Below, piece by piece: positions 35,966 through 47,639 of a stretch of DNA of 64,000 nt. How positions within the stretch are numbered: the first letter of the stretch is position 1; each line of letters starts with the position of its first letter. Made by a program: the position numbers and the translations under genes. Below the pieces are notes generated by a model. That model searched no databases and had not been told where the DNA came from. It was given only the letters and a program-made list of their open reading frames with translations. Origin of the DNA: Argopecten irradians (taxonomy: Eukaryota > Mollusca > Bivalvia > Pectinida > Pectinidae); assembly GCF_041381155.1 (NCBI RefSeq), contig NC_091147.1:13083030-13147029 (forward strand), read 5' to 3'.

Positions 35966-37895
35966 TTAGATGCGTTCAATAATTTTGAAACACAGTTGAA
36001 TAATATTTATCAAAATGTGACTATTGAATTTGTTTGGTTTTCTTAACACTTTCACTTTACTGACCATACAGAATGCGAGCGACCACCCAAAAGTAGCAGT
36101 GGCGGTTTAACTACTTCTGAACTATGAACTTTGTGGATATAAAAGACCGCATCCAGTTCATGGCCCGGAGCTTATGGCCATTAACATTCTTAATGATCAG
36201 GTCATGATGTTACTAGGTTACAGCATCCACACGCGTTTATAACCTCCTTCGACAAGTACAGTCGGGTAATGTTACTGTGGCAGGGACAGTCTGTCCGGTC
36301 CAGGTTTCGCCATTTGATTAAATGTATTGCATATTGCACCCAAAATTAACACCACTCACCTGGCACGTGCGGACTGGGAACGCGTATATCCCAGAGCTGA
36401 GCAAGGTATTTATCTTTAATATATTTAATTAGTATAGTTTTGCTATAAGTAGAAATTGTGTATGTAACATGCAAATGTTAGATATTACTTCTTGTATTAC
36501 TTTAAAATATATATCTTTAATCATACATATTATTGGTAGAACCTCTGAGAGGTGACACGTACATGTATTTAGCCTGTCGGCCATATTGAAAATCCACGCG
36601 TAACATATTACTTTATAACTTTATAACCTTAGTAGGAAGTAGGAAATTACGTGTATTTCCTGTATATCCTAAAACTTGTTGTTTTTAGTAGATTTACCTA
36701 TCTCTCTATAGGTTTTCCTTACCTGAACACGCTGCATATACATATATAGCTATTTCGGAGGAAAAACGAAAACCCATGTCACATTGATATAGAAAGTTTA
36801 AATTGTATAATTTGATTAAGCACTTGCATTATTTTTAATTGACCATGTTATATCTGAAAGTGAATAGTCGGGCAAAGAAAACCAGTCTAAATGCGTTCAT
36901 TGGCCTTCCAAAAGTTCTCACATATTAATAGGACGGCCAAGTTCTGCTTAGTTTCGCAGTTCTGACCATTAAAATAAAGAAAAGTTGAAAGCATTGAAAT
37001 CGAGGCTGCGTGGAAATGTAACCACAGACGTTAGTGAGCCGGGAGGACGTTTTATAATTCCCATAATTTAAATTAATTTTTTCGTACGCAGACAGATTTT
37101 TAAGAGAGATTTTATTTTTCTATTTCATAAGAAATAATACTGGATACATTCACACCATTTCACCAACTTTAGCCATCCTTGCCCGACTGTTCACTTTAAA
37201 ATGAATGTGGAATGTCATTATGAAAAACGCTATAAGAATTATTATATACCTTGTAATTTTCCATTGTAATATAGTCAAGGAGTTTGGTACAATCTATGTA
37301 AAGTCATCGTAACGTAATATTGAATTGTGATGTCCATATGTAATAGTTGGTATACAGCTTGTTATTTCTATTGTTTTAGGATTTTTATCCATGCATATCG
37401 GCATAATAAAGAACAGGAGAAACTAAAACTGGTGTTGCGTGATTGCGTCTCTGTCCAACACAGGAAGATATCCCACCCTAGCAACTAGCGAAGTATGTAC
37501 ACGGCATTTATATGTATAAATTTCAATAATGAATATATATAAATTAATTTCCATGAATTTGAAATTATCAATATATTACCTAGGTCTAATATTAAATTGA
37601 ATAAATGGTTTGTCATCAGTCTCAGTTGTGACTAATTTGGTAGGTTTATGTAGCCATAACAGGTAAATATATGGAGAAGTAATTTATGTTTATTGCCAAT
37701 AAACACAGTTGATTTAACTTATCCAATTTCATACATAACCCATATGTATTAAGAAACGGTTTCTGACGTTACATATGATTGTTTCACCAATATAAAGTTT
37801 TTGTATCTACCTATTTACAAGGAATTTATTGTTATTTTACATCAAGCACACACTACTTGTTTCCAAAACGTCTTGGTAGTGTCCGAACAATACTA

Positions 37896-38052
37896 TAAGA
37901 CTCTTTCATATGTGGATATGAAGGATAGGGATATTCTACCCGAGGGTCACAAAATGTAGTAAAACCCGAGGCTTGCCGAGGGTTTTGCAACATTTTGTGA
38001 TCCCGAGGGTAGAATATCCCTATCCTTCATATCCACTTATGAAAGAGTATTT
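37896..38052. repeat. Fold-back element
   Basis: Arms of about 65 bases (ACTCTTTCATA..GTGGATATGAAGG, then TAGAATATCCC-type sequence and ACAAAATGT) are inverted around a central CCCGAGGCTTGCCGAGGG palindrome. It would form one long hairpin. It adjoins the dispersed repeat at 38,240-38,378. Confidence 0.88.
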
Positions 38053-38239
38053 TTCTTTCATACCACGACGTTTTACTGCAATTTTACAACTATAATATCC
38101 CGCCATTTTGAAATAAATTCGAAGAAATCCACGACTGGAAGTCAATTTCCATACATGAAAAATTACGTGATATTTTCAACACAAATTCCGTTGCTTGCAT
38201 CTTTTATAGTAAAACTAGTCAATTTTGTGAAAAAAATAT

Positions 38240-38378
38240 TAAAAATTTACCGAGGAAATAGAGATTTTGTTGACGCCGTGACGTCACGAGGCTTTATTGC
38301 GTGGGTAGCCATGCAATACAGCCTCAGGCGACATGAGTGTATTGCCCTAGACCAGCCAGTATTACACGTGTAGGTATG
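38240..38378. repeat. Dispersed repeat, shared with 61,380-61,555
   Basis: The stretch from ACCGAGGAAATAG through GACGTCACGAGGC and CATGCAATACAGC to GGTATGAAAGAA matches 61,380-61,555 at about 85-90% identity by eye, in the same orientation. At the second site the last ~30 bases (GACCAGCCA..CACGTG) are duplicated. It likely belongs to the same transposable family as the fold-back just upstream. Confidence 0.75.
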
Positions 38379-38576
38379 AAAGAAAAAATCATCTCTTATT
38401 GTCCCATGATTACTTTAGGTAGAAATAGAAATAGTATTTGCTGTTATTGGATTCATTGTTCATAAAATGCATACCGTATTGAATAGTTAGTTATTAACTA
38501 TTACCAGTGTATATGTTAAAACGTTAATCAATCTTTATGTACGAGGAAATCCTTGTTAATTCACAGCATACATACA

Positions 38577-40628
38577 CTACTTGTATAACCGGGTTGCATA
38601 TATACATAAATACAATATTGCAATTCTGCTAATGGCAGTATTGCCAACAGGGAACGAGGCGTTTGATTTAGCTGATTCCCAATACGCCATCATAGCCATG
38701 TGAAAGTTCCCGAGTATTTGATAACAGATCCCGAGGAGAATGTTGGTTATCCAGAACCTCTGTCCTCCCTGGTGCTCATCATGCTGGACCTGTACCATGT
38801 GGTGTAATGCTTCATCACGTCCTCTGGTGTCTCCAAGCTCGTGGCAACACAGGTAGGTCAGGAATAACACGTATGGCAGAGGTGGCATCGCTACAAATTG
38901 CAAATCATTGGCCAGTTCTAGACATAGATGAGGCACATAAATGTCTGAACGCTGAAATACCATGGCTTTTGTGAATATATTCTGAAACGCTTCCAATGAA
39001 TTATCACGACGTCTATGGTTACCATGGTGCAGATGCAAAAGGTAGGGAACGTCTGGAAAATCGTCATATCTATATCGCGAAGCAATATTTCTTACATCTC
39101 GGCTCATCTGCAGGCATTTGCTTATGTTTCCAATAACGAAGTAATACGTTGCCAAATGCAACACTTCAGTGCCAAATGAAGCGTTCGGGGACATCCATAT
39201 CTTACATTTCCTTAGTCTTTTGTATCTTGTCTTGTTGTCTAGACCATTTTCATTATCACCAACATGTTGAATTATCAGTTTCGATGCAAGATATCTGAGG
39301 CTATCCATGGTATAGAAATATGTGTAAAGTACGTCAAAATCTGACTTTGAAGTAGATAAAAAGTGAAGCAATTTGTTCGTATTTCTTCTTGTATTTATGT
39401 TTTCTAAAGCTGCATATGTTTCCTGAACCATAGCAATAACATTTTCATCCGCAGTTATTGGACGCACAAGACGAACTTGCATGGAACTGTTACACAGATC
39501 TGCCCAAATCGAAGGTTTGTAGAAGTTTCCGACCGAAAGGCATAGCCATTTCATCTGACCATAGTTTTCCAAAATACCCAGTAATATTTGTTGATGCTGC
39601 CCGTGTACTTTCCTCTTGAACATGTTGTTGGCTGGAATGAAGTAGTTGGGACAAAATCCTGCCCTGACCCATGCAATCAGAACGCTGTAGCAAAACCAAA
39701 AACAATAAAACAGATTTTTGTCTTGCCAGAACATTTGACTTGTTTGCTCTATTGCATAAAACATGATTGTTTTCATGAAGTAGGAACACAAGATGTCGTC
39801 GTCACCAATGATTTATTTTAATGCTTTCTTTATTTGTTTTAAGAAGTATTTCAGCAGCGTGTACACTTTCACTTGGACGTAACTAAACGAGTGAACTAAA
39901 CACTTTTCTGCTACTGCAAGCGAGATTCTCCATTGTAAAAATGTATCTTCTGAACACTTATCTCCAACTGGGACAAGATGACATCCTCCTTTCACAATCT
40001 TGTCTATCAATGTTTGAGAGGGCCAGCCATGCATACGTGTACGGGTAATCCATTCTTTTGCTTCTTTTGGCCAACTGTAACATGGAAAACAATGAACCAA
40101 GTCATTTTCACTGTCATTGCCATACCAACCCATCACTGTACAACTTGGTCCGGTAGATTTCCTATTTGGACATATGACTTTGGTTTCTCTGATAATTTCT
40201 TCCCTGTATAGATCACTTGAAATAAAAATAGAATTTCCAATTTCAATTAGGAAATTATATACTTGAAAAGGAACTTCATCTTTCATCTGAACTACCTCTA
40301 AGTGGACAAAGCCAGGGCGACAGTCAACTGCCTCTCGAATGTACAGAATTGTTTTGTTTGCACTGTATAGAGGTATACTATCATCAGGGTACATCACTAC
40401 AACAGATTTGTTTACTAGCATAGCGTCCAAGTCTGATCCTTTCTGAAAACATCCTTCTGCATTGCTTCCAGTTTGAATGTAATCATAAATATCACCACTC
40501 TCCATACGATCTTTTAATACGATTCCTCTTCTCCTAATGTTAAGGCACTCCTCCGTCCCAATATACTTCCTCTCCAGTAAAGTGGACAAGAGCAGAGACA
40601 TCCGCTCACTCTCCGTGGAACTCATCAT
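38577..40628 (-). pseudogene. Mab-21/cGAS-like nucleotidyltransferase with TPR-like tail, copy 1 (one in-frame stop)
   Basis: One long exon begins at ATG ATG (40628), 11 bases after a CCACAG acceptor, and is open for 684 codons except for a single TAA at 39815-39813 (codon 272). Copy 2 has GAA (Glu) at this codon. The N-terminal half carries the nucleotidyltransferase signature G54-S55-x10-D66-x-D68 and an acidic E111 where a third metal ligand is expected. Next come CFPCYSWP, GWPSQTLIDKI, LQWRISLAVAE and, after the stop, SYFMKT and YFIPANN, all Mab-21 family marks. Residues ~560-683 form a TPR-like helical repeat (LLGICYQILGNFHMAMMAYWES). Relatives include cGAS and cGAS-like receptors, which make cyclic dinucleotides on sensing nucleic acid. 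Activity, ligand and expression are unknown. The stop could be an inactivating mutation, an allele, or a sequence error. Confidence 0.85.
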
Positions 40629-40738
40629 CGTTATCTGATCTGTGGAGATACATAGAAGAATACTTCAAAAAATGATAAGTATCTTATTATTACTGAGACA
40701 ACAAACCTGTTGAATCAAATAGTTATTATTTAAAGATT

Positions 40739-40861
40739 AACTTTCTGTTTTATTTAGGTTATAACTACAATGGAACACGGAACGCGAAGCCGGTTATGTA
40801 CAATTTACCCGTGTTCCATTGTAGTTATCCCCCGATAACCTAAACAAAATAGAAAGTTAAC
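40739..40861. repeat. Fold-back element in intron 1 of Mab-21-like copy 1
   Basis: Arms of about 50 bases (TTAACTTTCT..TTTAGGTTAT..ACTACAATGGAACACGG) are inverted around a loop of about 25 bases. The stem is nearly perfect. It lies about 110 bases upstream of the coding exon acceptor and is absent from the corresponding place in copy 2. Confidence 0.88.
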
Positions 40862-41171
40862 CCTTATATTTACAGTTTTATTATTTGTCACTGTAAGTTC
40901 CTTGCGTGTATATATTTCCATGTTGAAAGAAGAAAAAAATGCATTTATTTGGTTGTCGATAAATTTCGTTTCTGAAACGATATCATTGGAACAGCCTATA
41001 GTTTCAACCTTTTGACACCATGGCAACAAAACGAACAACTACTTTCAATAGTTTACATATTTTAATTTCTTTACCTTGCAAAATAGTACAAGCAGGTATA
41101 GGTATGATATTTCATAATACAAAAAAATCAAAATTCATTCAATAATTTGTAACAAATCATTCAATAATTTG

Positions 41172-43216
41172 TAACAAAGATAAATTGTACACGGGACTTT
41201 ATTACAGCGCGGGAATTTCATAATTTTTATTATGCATCATTGACTGGATCTACTTGACGATGTTGAACTGGAAGGAGCAGTTACTGAAGCTTGAATTTGT
41301 CAACATTCCTGACTGGATAGTGGGTAACACCGACGTATTTTAGATGGAGTGTGTTGGAATTGAAAGATCGTTTTGAATTTGTGTGAAAACCGGACGAGTG
41401 ACTGTGCTTGTGACTGGAACACGTGGGACAATCGCCATTACACCGTCAGATAGGCTTACACCAGTTGAACTTGCTACGGAGGAAAGCGTGGTACTAATGG
41501 ACTGTTTTTGTGAGTTAGAACAGTCTCGTGAATACGATCTAATATATGCTTCATTTTTGTGTCCGCTCATATACATTATTTGGCGAGTTTCAAGCCCAGC
41601 ATCACTCAGACATTGGATCACTAAAATCACGTAAACAGTGCGCGGTGTACCGTGTGGAACAGTGCATTTTTACAAATGTCGGGTAAGAAATTTCTGAAAG
41701 TGTGCTTACCAAGTGAGTTGGCACTGAACGAGACTTTTTCAGTAATGGGAGACGTCAGTTCATCTTTGTTTATTTGATTAAATATCAATATTTCGACTGG
41801 ACATAAAGAGGAGTTTGCAGCGTATATTCGCCGGTCCGACATGGCCTCTTCGCTCACAAGGCCACCCTGATAATGTTTTTGTTTTGTTTCTTGTGTGAGT
41901 CTAGCGTACTGTTTTCCCTGCGGATCTTTGACTAATTCAAATGAATGTCCCCTGACGCATTCTTTCTTTCAACAGACCTCCAATTTTCTTGTTTAAAGTT
42001 TTAAAGCTTTGTCGTGAACAATGTCAATATTTCTGCCTATATCAGACAAATGTCTATTTATAGCCGATCTAATAGATTTCAAAGTGTTTTTATGGTATTC
42101 TGCCGCCTGTTCACGTGGCATATTTGCAGAAATCCTTTTCTCGGGATCATTTGGCTTGGCCTCACAAAAAATTTTCCCAGTTTCGCTGACACCTCTTCTT
42201 TGCTGACGGCTTTTAGGTCCATCGCGTTCCTATACGTCTCACAGTGCCACTCTAAAAAGCAAATTAATTTGCATATTTTGCTAGAATTATAGTGTTTTTT
42301 TTTAGTTTAGATTTTCTTTTAATCTTATTTAATTTCAACCATGATTTTTAATCAGTTCTTAGGCTTACAGTTATATCAAATGTTGTGACCAAGTGATGAT
42401 TTAAAATGCACTCGATGATGTAAATGCTCTGACAGATTTGAAATTAAAATTTCTGTATTGCATTTCCAATTTGCAGTGTGTTTATTAACTGCACATTTTT
42501 TTAAAATTAATGCTACAATGTACCTTGCAGGATCTTTATCCCCCATTTCGTACTCTTTTTCGTAGTTTTTGCTTGGTTGAGGTCTTCCAGTTGTTTCAAT
42601 TGTTCCTCAGTTTTTGTTCCAAATCTCTTTCTTTTCTGTTTTACATGTTGGAACATTAACGTAAACAGAGGTTGGTATAATGGGACTCTCCTGGGCTGGT
42701 AAATCGTCAAATGCTGGGATGCCTAATACCTCGGACATTGAAAATATATCTTTGATATCAAGAAAATCAGACGTCTGTTTTTATGACTGAATAAGATCAT
42801 CGAAGTCTTCATTGTCCAACTTGTTTTCCTTCTCAGCCATGTCTGGAAGGTCTATTGCAAAATTTCCATCCATGTCAGATTCCTTGTTAACGCTGGCTAA
42901 AGCAGACGACCCTTTGACGCTTGATAATGCACGCGAAACTATTCCATTTCTGTAATTTTTCCTCTCGTTTAATTTTTTTTTATTTTTTTTTTATTTTTCT
43001 TACACTTAAATCCCTGGACAATGGAGATGTTTACATATAAGTATATGAAGGCGTGTTTGTGTTTTAGTTGAAATCTCGGATCTGTGACATCTATAAATAG
43101 CAAAAATAACGGGAATCCCCCGCATACCCAGTGAACACAGTACATGTGTTACTACACGCACGAGAAGGACTAGAATTAAAAAGGTTATAGAGTCAATTAC
43201 AAAGGTATCTGTAAAT
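41172..43216 (-). mobile_element. Crypton-like DNA transposon, copy A of a head-to-tail pair
   Basis: The minus strand encodes pieces of a tyrosine recombinase of the Crypton (DUF3504/KIAA1958-like) type. An N-terminal KRFGTKTEEQ..KKSTKWGIKIL segment (42710-42524) ends at a GTACAT donor. After an acceptor at 42253-42252 comes EWHCETYRNAM.. and a SIRSAINRHLSDIGRNIDIV segment, the usual DNA-binding core. CPVEILIFNQ..LGKHTFRNFL (41857-41630) and GLETRQIMYMSGHKNEAYIRSYS (41630-41340) form the catalytic end, with GHK and the candidate nucleophile Tyr. The frame shifts several times between these pieces, so no complete recombinase is encoded. Relative to copy B, 53 bases near the left end are missing. 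Confidence 0.72.
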
Positions 43217-43218
43217 AG

Positions 43219-45316
43219 TAACAAAGATAAATTGTACACGGGACTTTATTACAGCGCGGAAGGATATACTAACGCCTATTGAAACTCGATGTGATTCGGT
43301 CACAAGTCGCGGGAATTTCATAATTTTTATTATGCATCATTGACTGGATCTACTTGACGATGTTGAACTGGAAGGAGCAGTTACTGAAGCTTGAATTTGT
43401 CAACATTCCTGACTGGATAGTGGGTAACACCGACGTATTTTAGATGGAGTGTGTTGGAATTGAAAGATCGTTTTGAATTTGTGTGAAAACCGGACGAGTG
43501 ACTGTGCTTGTGACTGGAACACGTGGGACAATCGCCATTACACCGTCAGATAGGCTTACACCAGTTGAACTTGCTACGGAGGAAAGCGTGGTACTAATGG
43601 ACTGTTTTTGTGAGTTAGAACAGTCTCGTGAATACGATCTAATATATGCTTCATTTTTGTGTCCGCTCATATACATTATTTGGCGAGTTTCAAGCCCAGC
43701 ATCACTCAGACATTGGATCACTAAAATCACGTAAACAGTGCGCGGTGTACCGTGTGGAACAGTGCATTTTTACAAATGTCGGGTAAGAAATTTCTGAAAG
43801 TGTGCTTACCAAGTGAGTTGGCACTGAACGAGACTTTTTCAGTAATGGGAGACGTCAGTTCATCTTTGTTTATTTGATTAAATATCAATATTTCGACTGG
43901 ACATAAAGAGGAGTTTGCAGCGTATATTCGCCGGTCCGACATGGCCTCTTCGCTCACAAGGCCACCCTGATAATGTTTTTGTTTTGTTTCTTGTGTGAGT
44001 CTAGCGTACTGTTTTCCCTGCGGATCTTTGACTAATTCAAATGAATGTCCCCTGACGCATTCTTTCTTTCAACAGACCTCCAATTTTCTTGTTTAAAGTT
44101 TTAAAGCTTTGTCGTGAACAATGTCAATATTTCTGCCTATATCAGACAAATGTCTATTTATAGCCGATCTAATAGATTTCAAAGTGTTTTTATGGTATTC
44201 TGCCGCCTGTTCACGTGGCATATTTGCAGAAATCCTTTTCTCGGGATCATTTGGCTTGGCCTCACAAAAAATTTTCCCAGTTTCGCTGACACCTCTTCTT
44301 TGCTGACGGCTTTTAGGTCCATCGCGTTCCTATACGTCTCACAGTGCCACTCTAAAAAGCAAATTAATTTGCATATTTTGCTAGAATTATAGTGTTTTTT
44401 TTTAGTTTAGATTTTCTTTTAATCTTATTTAATTTCAACCATGATTTTTAATCAGTTCTTAGGCTTACAGTTATATCAAATGTTGTGACCAAGTGATGAT
44501 TTAAAATGCACTCGATGATGTAAATGCTCTGACAGATTTGAAATTAAAATTTCTGTATTGCATTTCCAATTTGCAGTGTGTTTATTAACTGCACATTTTT
44601 TTAAAATTAATGCTACAATGTACCTTGCAGGATCTTTATCCCCCATTTCGTACTCTTTTTCGTAGTTTTTGCTTGGTTGAGGTCTTCCAGTTGTTTCAAT
44701 TGTTCCTCAGTTTTTGTTCCAAATCTCTTTCTTTTCTGTTTTACATGTTGGAACATTAACGTAAACAGAGGTTGGTATAATGGGACTCTCCTGGGCTGGT
44801 AAATCGTCAAATGCTGGGATGCCTAATACCTCGGACATTGAAAATATATCTTTGATATCAAGAAAATCAGACGTCTGTTTTTATGACTGAATAAGATCAT
44901 CGAAGTCTTCATTGTCCAACTTGTTTTCCTTCTCAGCCATGTCTGGAAGGTCTATTGCAAAATTTCCATCCATGTCAGATTCCTTGTTAACGCTGGCTAA
45001 AGCAGACGACCCTTTGACGCTTGATAATGCACGCGAAACTATTCCATTTCTGTAATTTTTCCTCTCGTTTAATTTTTTTTTATTTTTTTTTTATTTTTCT
45101 TACACTTAAATCCCTGGACAATGGAGATGTTTACATATAAGTATATGAAGGCGTGTTTGTGTTTTAGTTGAAATCTCGGATCTGTGACATCTATAAATAG
45201 CAAAAATAACGGGAATCCCCCGCATACCCAGTGCACACAGTACATGTGTTACTACACGCACGAAAAGGACTAGAATTAAAAAGGTTATAGAGTCAATTAC
45301 AAAGGTATCTGTAAAT
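43219..45316 (-). mobile_element. Crypton-like DNA transposon, copy B of a head-to-tail pair
   Basis: This copy repeats 41,211-43,216 at a constant 2100-base offset. By eye only a couple of substitutions separate the copies (for example near 43,136 versus 45,236 and 43,164 versus 45,264). It includes the 53-base segment near its left end (43,258-43,310) that copy A lacks. It has the same recombinase pieces and the same frame breaks, so both derive from one already degenerate element by a recent duplication rather than from two independent insertions of an active element. Confidence 0.75.
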
Positions 45317-45322
45317 ATTAAT

Positions 45323-45640
45323 GAGATAACACACCTGTATAATCAAAAAGTTATTATTACTGAGATAACACACCTGTATAATCAAATAGTTATTATTACT
45401 GAGATAACACACCTGCTTAATCAAATAGTTATTATTACTGAGATAACACACCTGTTTAATCAAATAGTTATTATTACTGAGATACAATGTAACACACCTG
45501 TATAATCAAAAAGTTATTATTACTGAGATAACACACATGCTTAATCAAATAGTTATTATTACTGAGATAACACACCTGTTTAATCAAATAGTTATTATTA
45601 CTGAGATAACACACATGCTTAATTAAATATTCATAATAAC
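45323..45640. repeat. Minisatellite, 39-bp unit x ~8
   Basis: About eight copies of a 39-base unit (TGAGATAACACACCTGTATAATC...) abut the right end of Crypton copy B. One copy contains a small insertion (GATACAATGTAAC). A single diverged copy occurs at about 40,690-40,735, on the other side of the Crypton pair. A minus-strand open frame over the array translates as a repeat (YLSNNNYLIKQVC) and is not taken as a gene. Confidence 0.9.
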
Positions 45641-46859
45641 TGTTGCTTTGTCTTTCTTCGCTTTTTGTTTGTTTACCACCACAGACATCTGTTACAGACA
45701 GTAGTAAGGCATTTCGTATCGATTTTAAAAGATTGATTTGATATCTGAACTTGTGATTTTGACGTCATATTTTGATTATGACGGTAGTATTGCCTGTGTG
45801 GTCGCGATAGCGGAATAATTAAAAGTGTGTCTTAATATATTTATGACTGGGTTATATGACATGGCTGAACGGGTCGTTTATGTTATAATAAGTTTCATAA
45901 GCAAAAATAATTAATTAATTAGAAATTTGTTGAAAAGGTGGACACAGGGGATTCCCTTAACATATACGAAGAGTATTGTTAGTATTGTCATTTCAGGCCC
46001 TTTATGCCTTTTTTCAAAAAAGGCAAAATGGATCAAAAGTACATAACAAGTAGTTCTAGACCTTTAACATTGGAAAATTTTCACGAAATCGGAACGTGAG
46101 CAAATTTTGCAACCCCAACTTTAGTATATATTGTTACATTGAAAGGAATGGCATAATGTTCTCCCATACTTCCTGATCATAGTCAAAATCAATCCCAATT
46201 TGGTTTGTCAGGTTATTGGAGAATTATTTATGTTAAGTAAACTATAAAAATCTTGAAATGGGAAGAGATAGCTCTATCTTATACAAATGGGTTGTAAGGC
46301 AGCTTACATACACTAGACAATTCATTTGTTGATGGTTGATTTGATATTTGAACCTGTGATTTTGAGTAGCTGAAATAGAGGATTGTACATGACTTGTAAT
46401 GTCGTATAAAAAGTAATGTGCATGTGGTGGGTCCTTTTTGATCCATCGCTCTTTTATTAAGAAATTATTGTATTAGACAAATTGAAGCATTTAATATTCC
46501 ACGAGGCATTAGGCGAATAAAATATTTAATTTATAGTTTAATAAGTCTCATATTACACACTAGTGTATTAATCATTTAATTTATGTTAACGAAATTATAA
46601 AAAAAAATCAATCTCGTTTTTCTATAATAAGGTGAATTTAGGCTCGAAAGTGACGTTTCTGTCTACCGAGACAATCGTGTGACGTCATATTTTGATAATG
46701 ACGGTAGTATTGCCTGTGTGGTCGCGATAGCGGAATAATTAAAAGTGTGTCTTGATATATTTATAACTTGGTCATATGACATGGCTGAACGGGTCGTTTA
46801 TATGATGATAAGTATCTATGTCAATGTCATTCATAGGAAGAGTATAAGAACACACTTAC

Positions 46860-46950
46860 CATGCACTTCAACAGCATCAGTATAAACTTCATGAGTTATC
46901 GAAGAACGTTCCAGTAATCTATTGAATATGTTAAATGCGTCAGCTCTCGG
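46860..46950 (-). other. Noncoding first exon of Mab-21-like copy 1
   Basis: On the minus strand a consensus donor (G|GTAAGTG, GT at 46859-46858) ends a segment that closely matches 54,534-54,625 upstream of copy 2, including AACTCATGA and GATGCTGTTGAAGTGCA. With the TATA box at 46,983-46,973 the start would be near 46,945-46,950, giving an untranslated exon of about 90 bases. It would splice to the coding-exon acceptor near 40,640, across an intron of about 6.2 kb that contains the Crypton pair. Confidence 0.65.
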
Positions 46951-46972
46951 TATGAAAATGTACATCCGAAGG

Positions 46973-47030
46973 CCTTTATATAGGTTTTGTCACACATGTC
47001 CCGGCAGGTCAAAAGTTAAAAGTGAAATTG
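46973..47030 (-). promoter_or_regulatory. Promoter of Mab-21-like copy 1: TATA box, DR1-like and IRF-like motifs
   Basis: The TATA box CTATATAAAGG lies at 46983-46973 on the minus strand. Upstream is a block shared with copy 2: CCCGGCAGGTCA, a DR1-like pair of nuclear-receptor half sites (AGGTCA-A-AAGTTA, read on the plus strand near 47,006), and an IRF-type core AANNGAAA at 47020-47027 (plus strand). Conservation of this block between copies, while intron sequence is not conserved, supports function. The factor assignments are motif inference only. Confidence 0.55.
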
Positions 47031-47639
47031 ACGTAAACTGATTTTAAGTAGTGTATTATCCTCACATGTCCAAATATAGACAATAACTGGTAATATGTTA
47101 GTGTGTTTCCCTGTTTACGTAACAATTTAGAGAAGTTTCATGACAAGTTTGAAATAAACAATATTTTCTAGTGAGAAAAAGTACTGTCTGGTTTAGAGGC
47201 TGCATCTTGATTATCTCCATAAACAGTATGAAGAAAATAAATAGAGGATCTTACACTCGTGACTATGTAAATATGAAATTTATCAAACGAGTTCAATAAT
47301 TTGATATGCCACGAGCCTTTAGGCGAGTGGCATATCGAATTATTTAACGAGTTTAATAAATTTCATATTGCATAGTCATGAGTGTAAGATTCTCTTTATC
47401 ACATAACTTTTAATAATAGAAATATACGTAAAACTTTAGATTTTGTCTCTATATAAAACAGTAGAAATCCGGCTTGGATGTGGCGTTTCCATCTACTGAG
47501 AAAATCATGCGACGTCATAGATAGAGTATGACGTCAAAACTACATGTGACGTCACAATAGTGTTATTACACATGTGTCTTAGGATATTTATGACATGGCC
47601 GTTTGACATGACTGGACGGGCTAGTTATGTGATAAATTG

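Larger units (their letters stand above)
33790..38395. other. Gene-free stretch between the DIRS fossil and the Mab-21-like locus
   Basis: No gene is recognisable. The region holds ~140-base direct repeats around 34,640-34,800 (GAGCAGAATAG..CAATTT twice), the degenerate tandem repeat at 35,100-35,965, and a TATAAAAG motif near 36,138 without a clear transcript. Fold-back material lies at 37,896-38,378. Two AATAAA signals near 36,973 and 37,405 (plus strand) are noted without an assignable gene. Confidence 0.45.

Noticed and set aside
36138-36420. TATAAAAG motif with downstream sequence as a possible plus-strand gene start
   Set aside because: No open frame, splice pattern or homology follows it, so it is recorded only in the spacer description.
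42014-42292. Plus-strand 92-codon frame in each Crypton copy
   Set aside because: It is antisense to the recombinase pieces and appears twice only because the element is duplicated.
45293-45487. Repeat-protein frame YLSNNNYLIKQVC on the minus strand
   Set aside because: The 39-base minisatellite period is a multiple of three, so the frame stays open by arithmetic; there is no promoter, splice or homology support.
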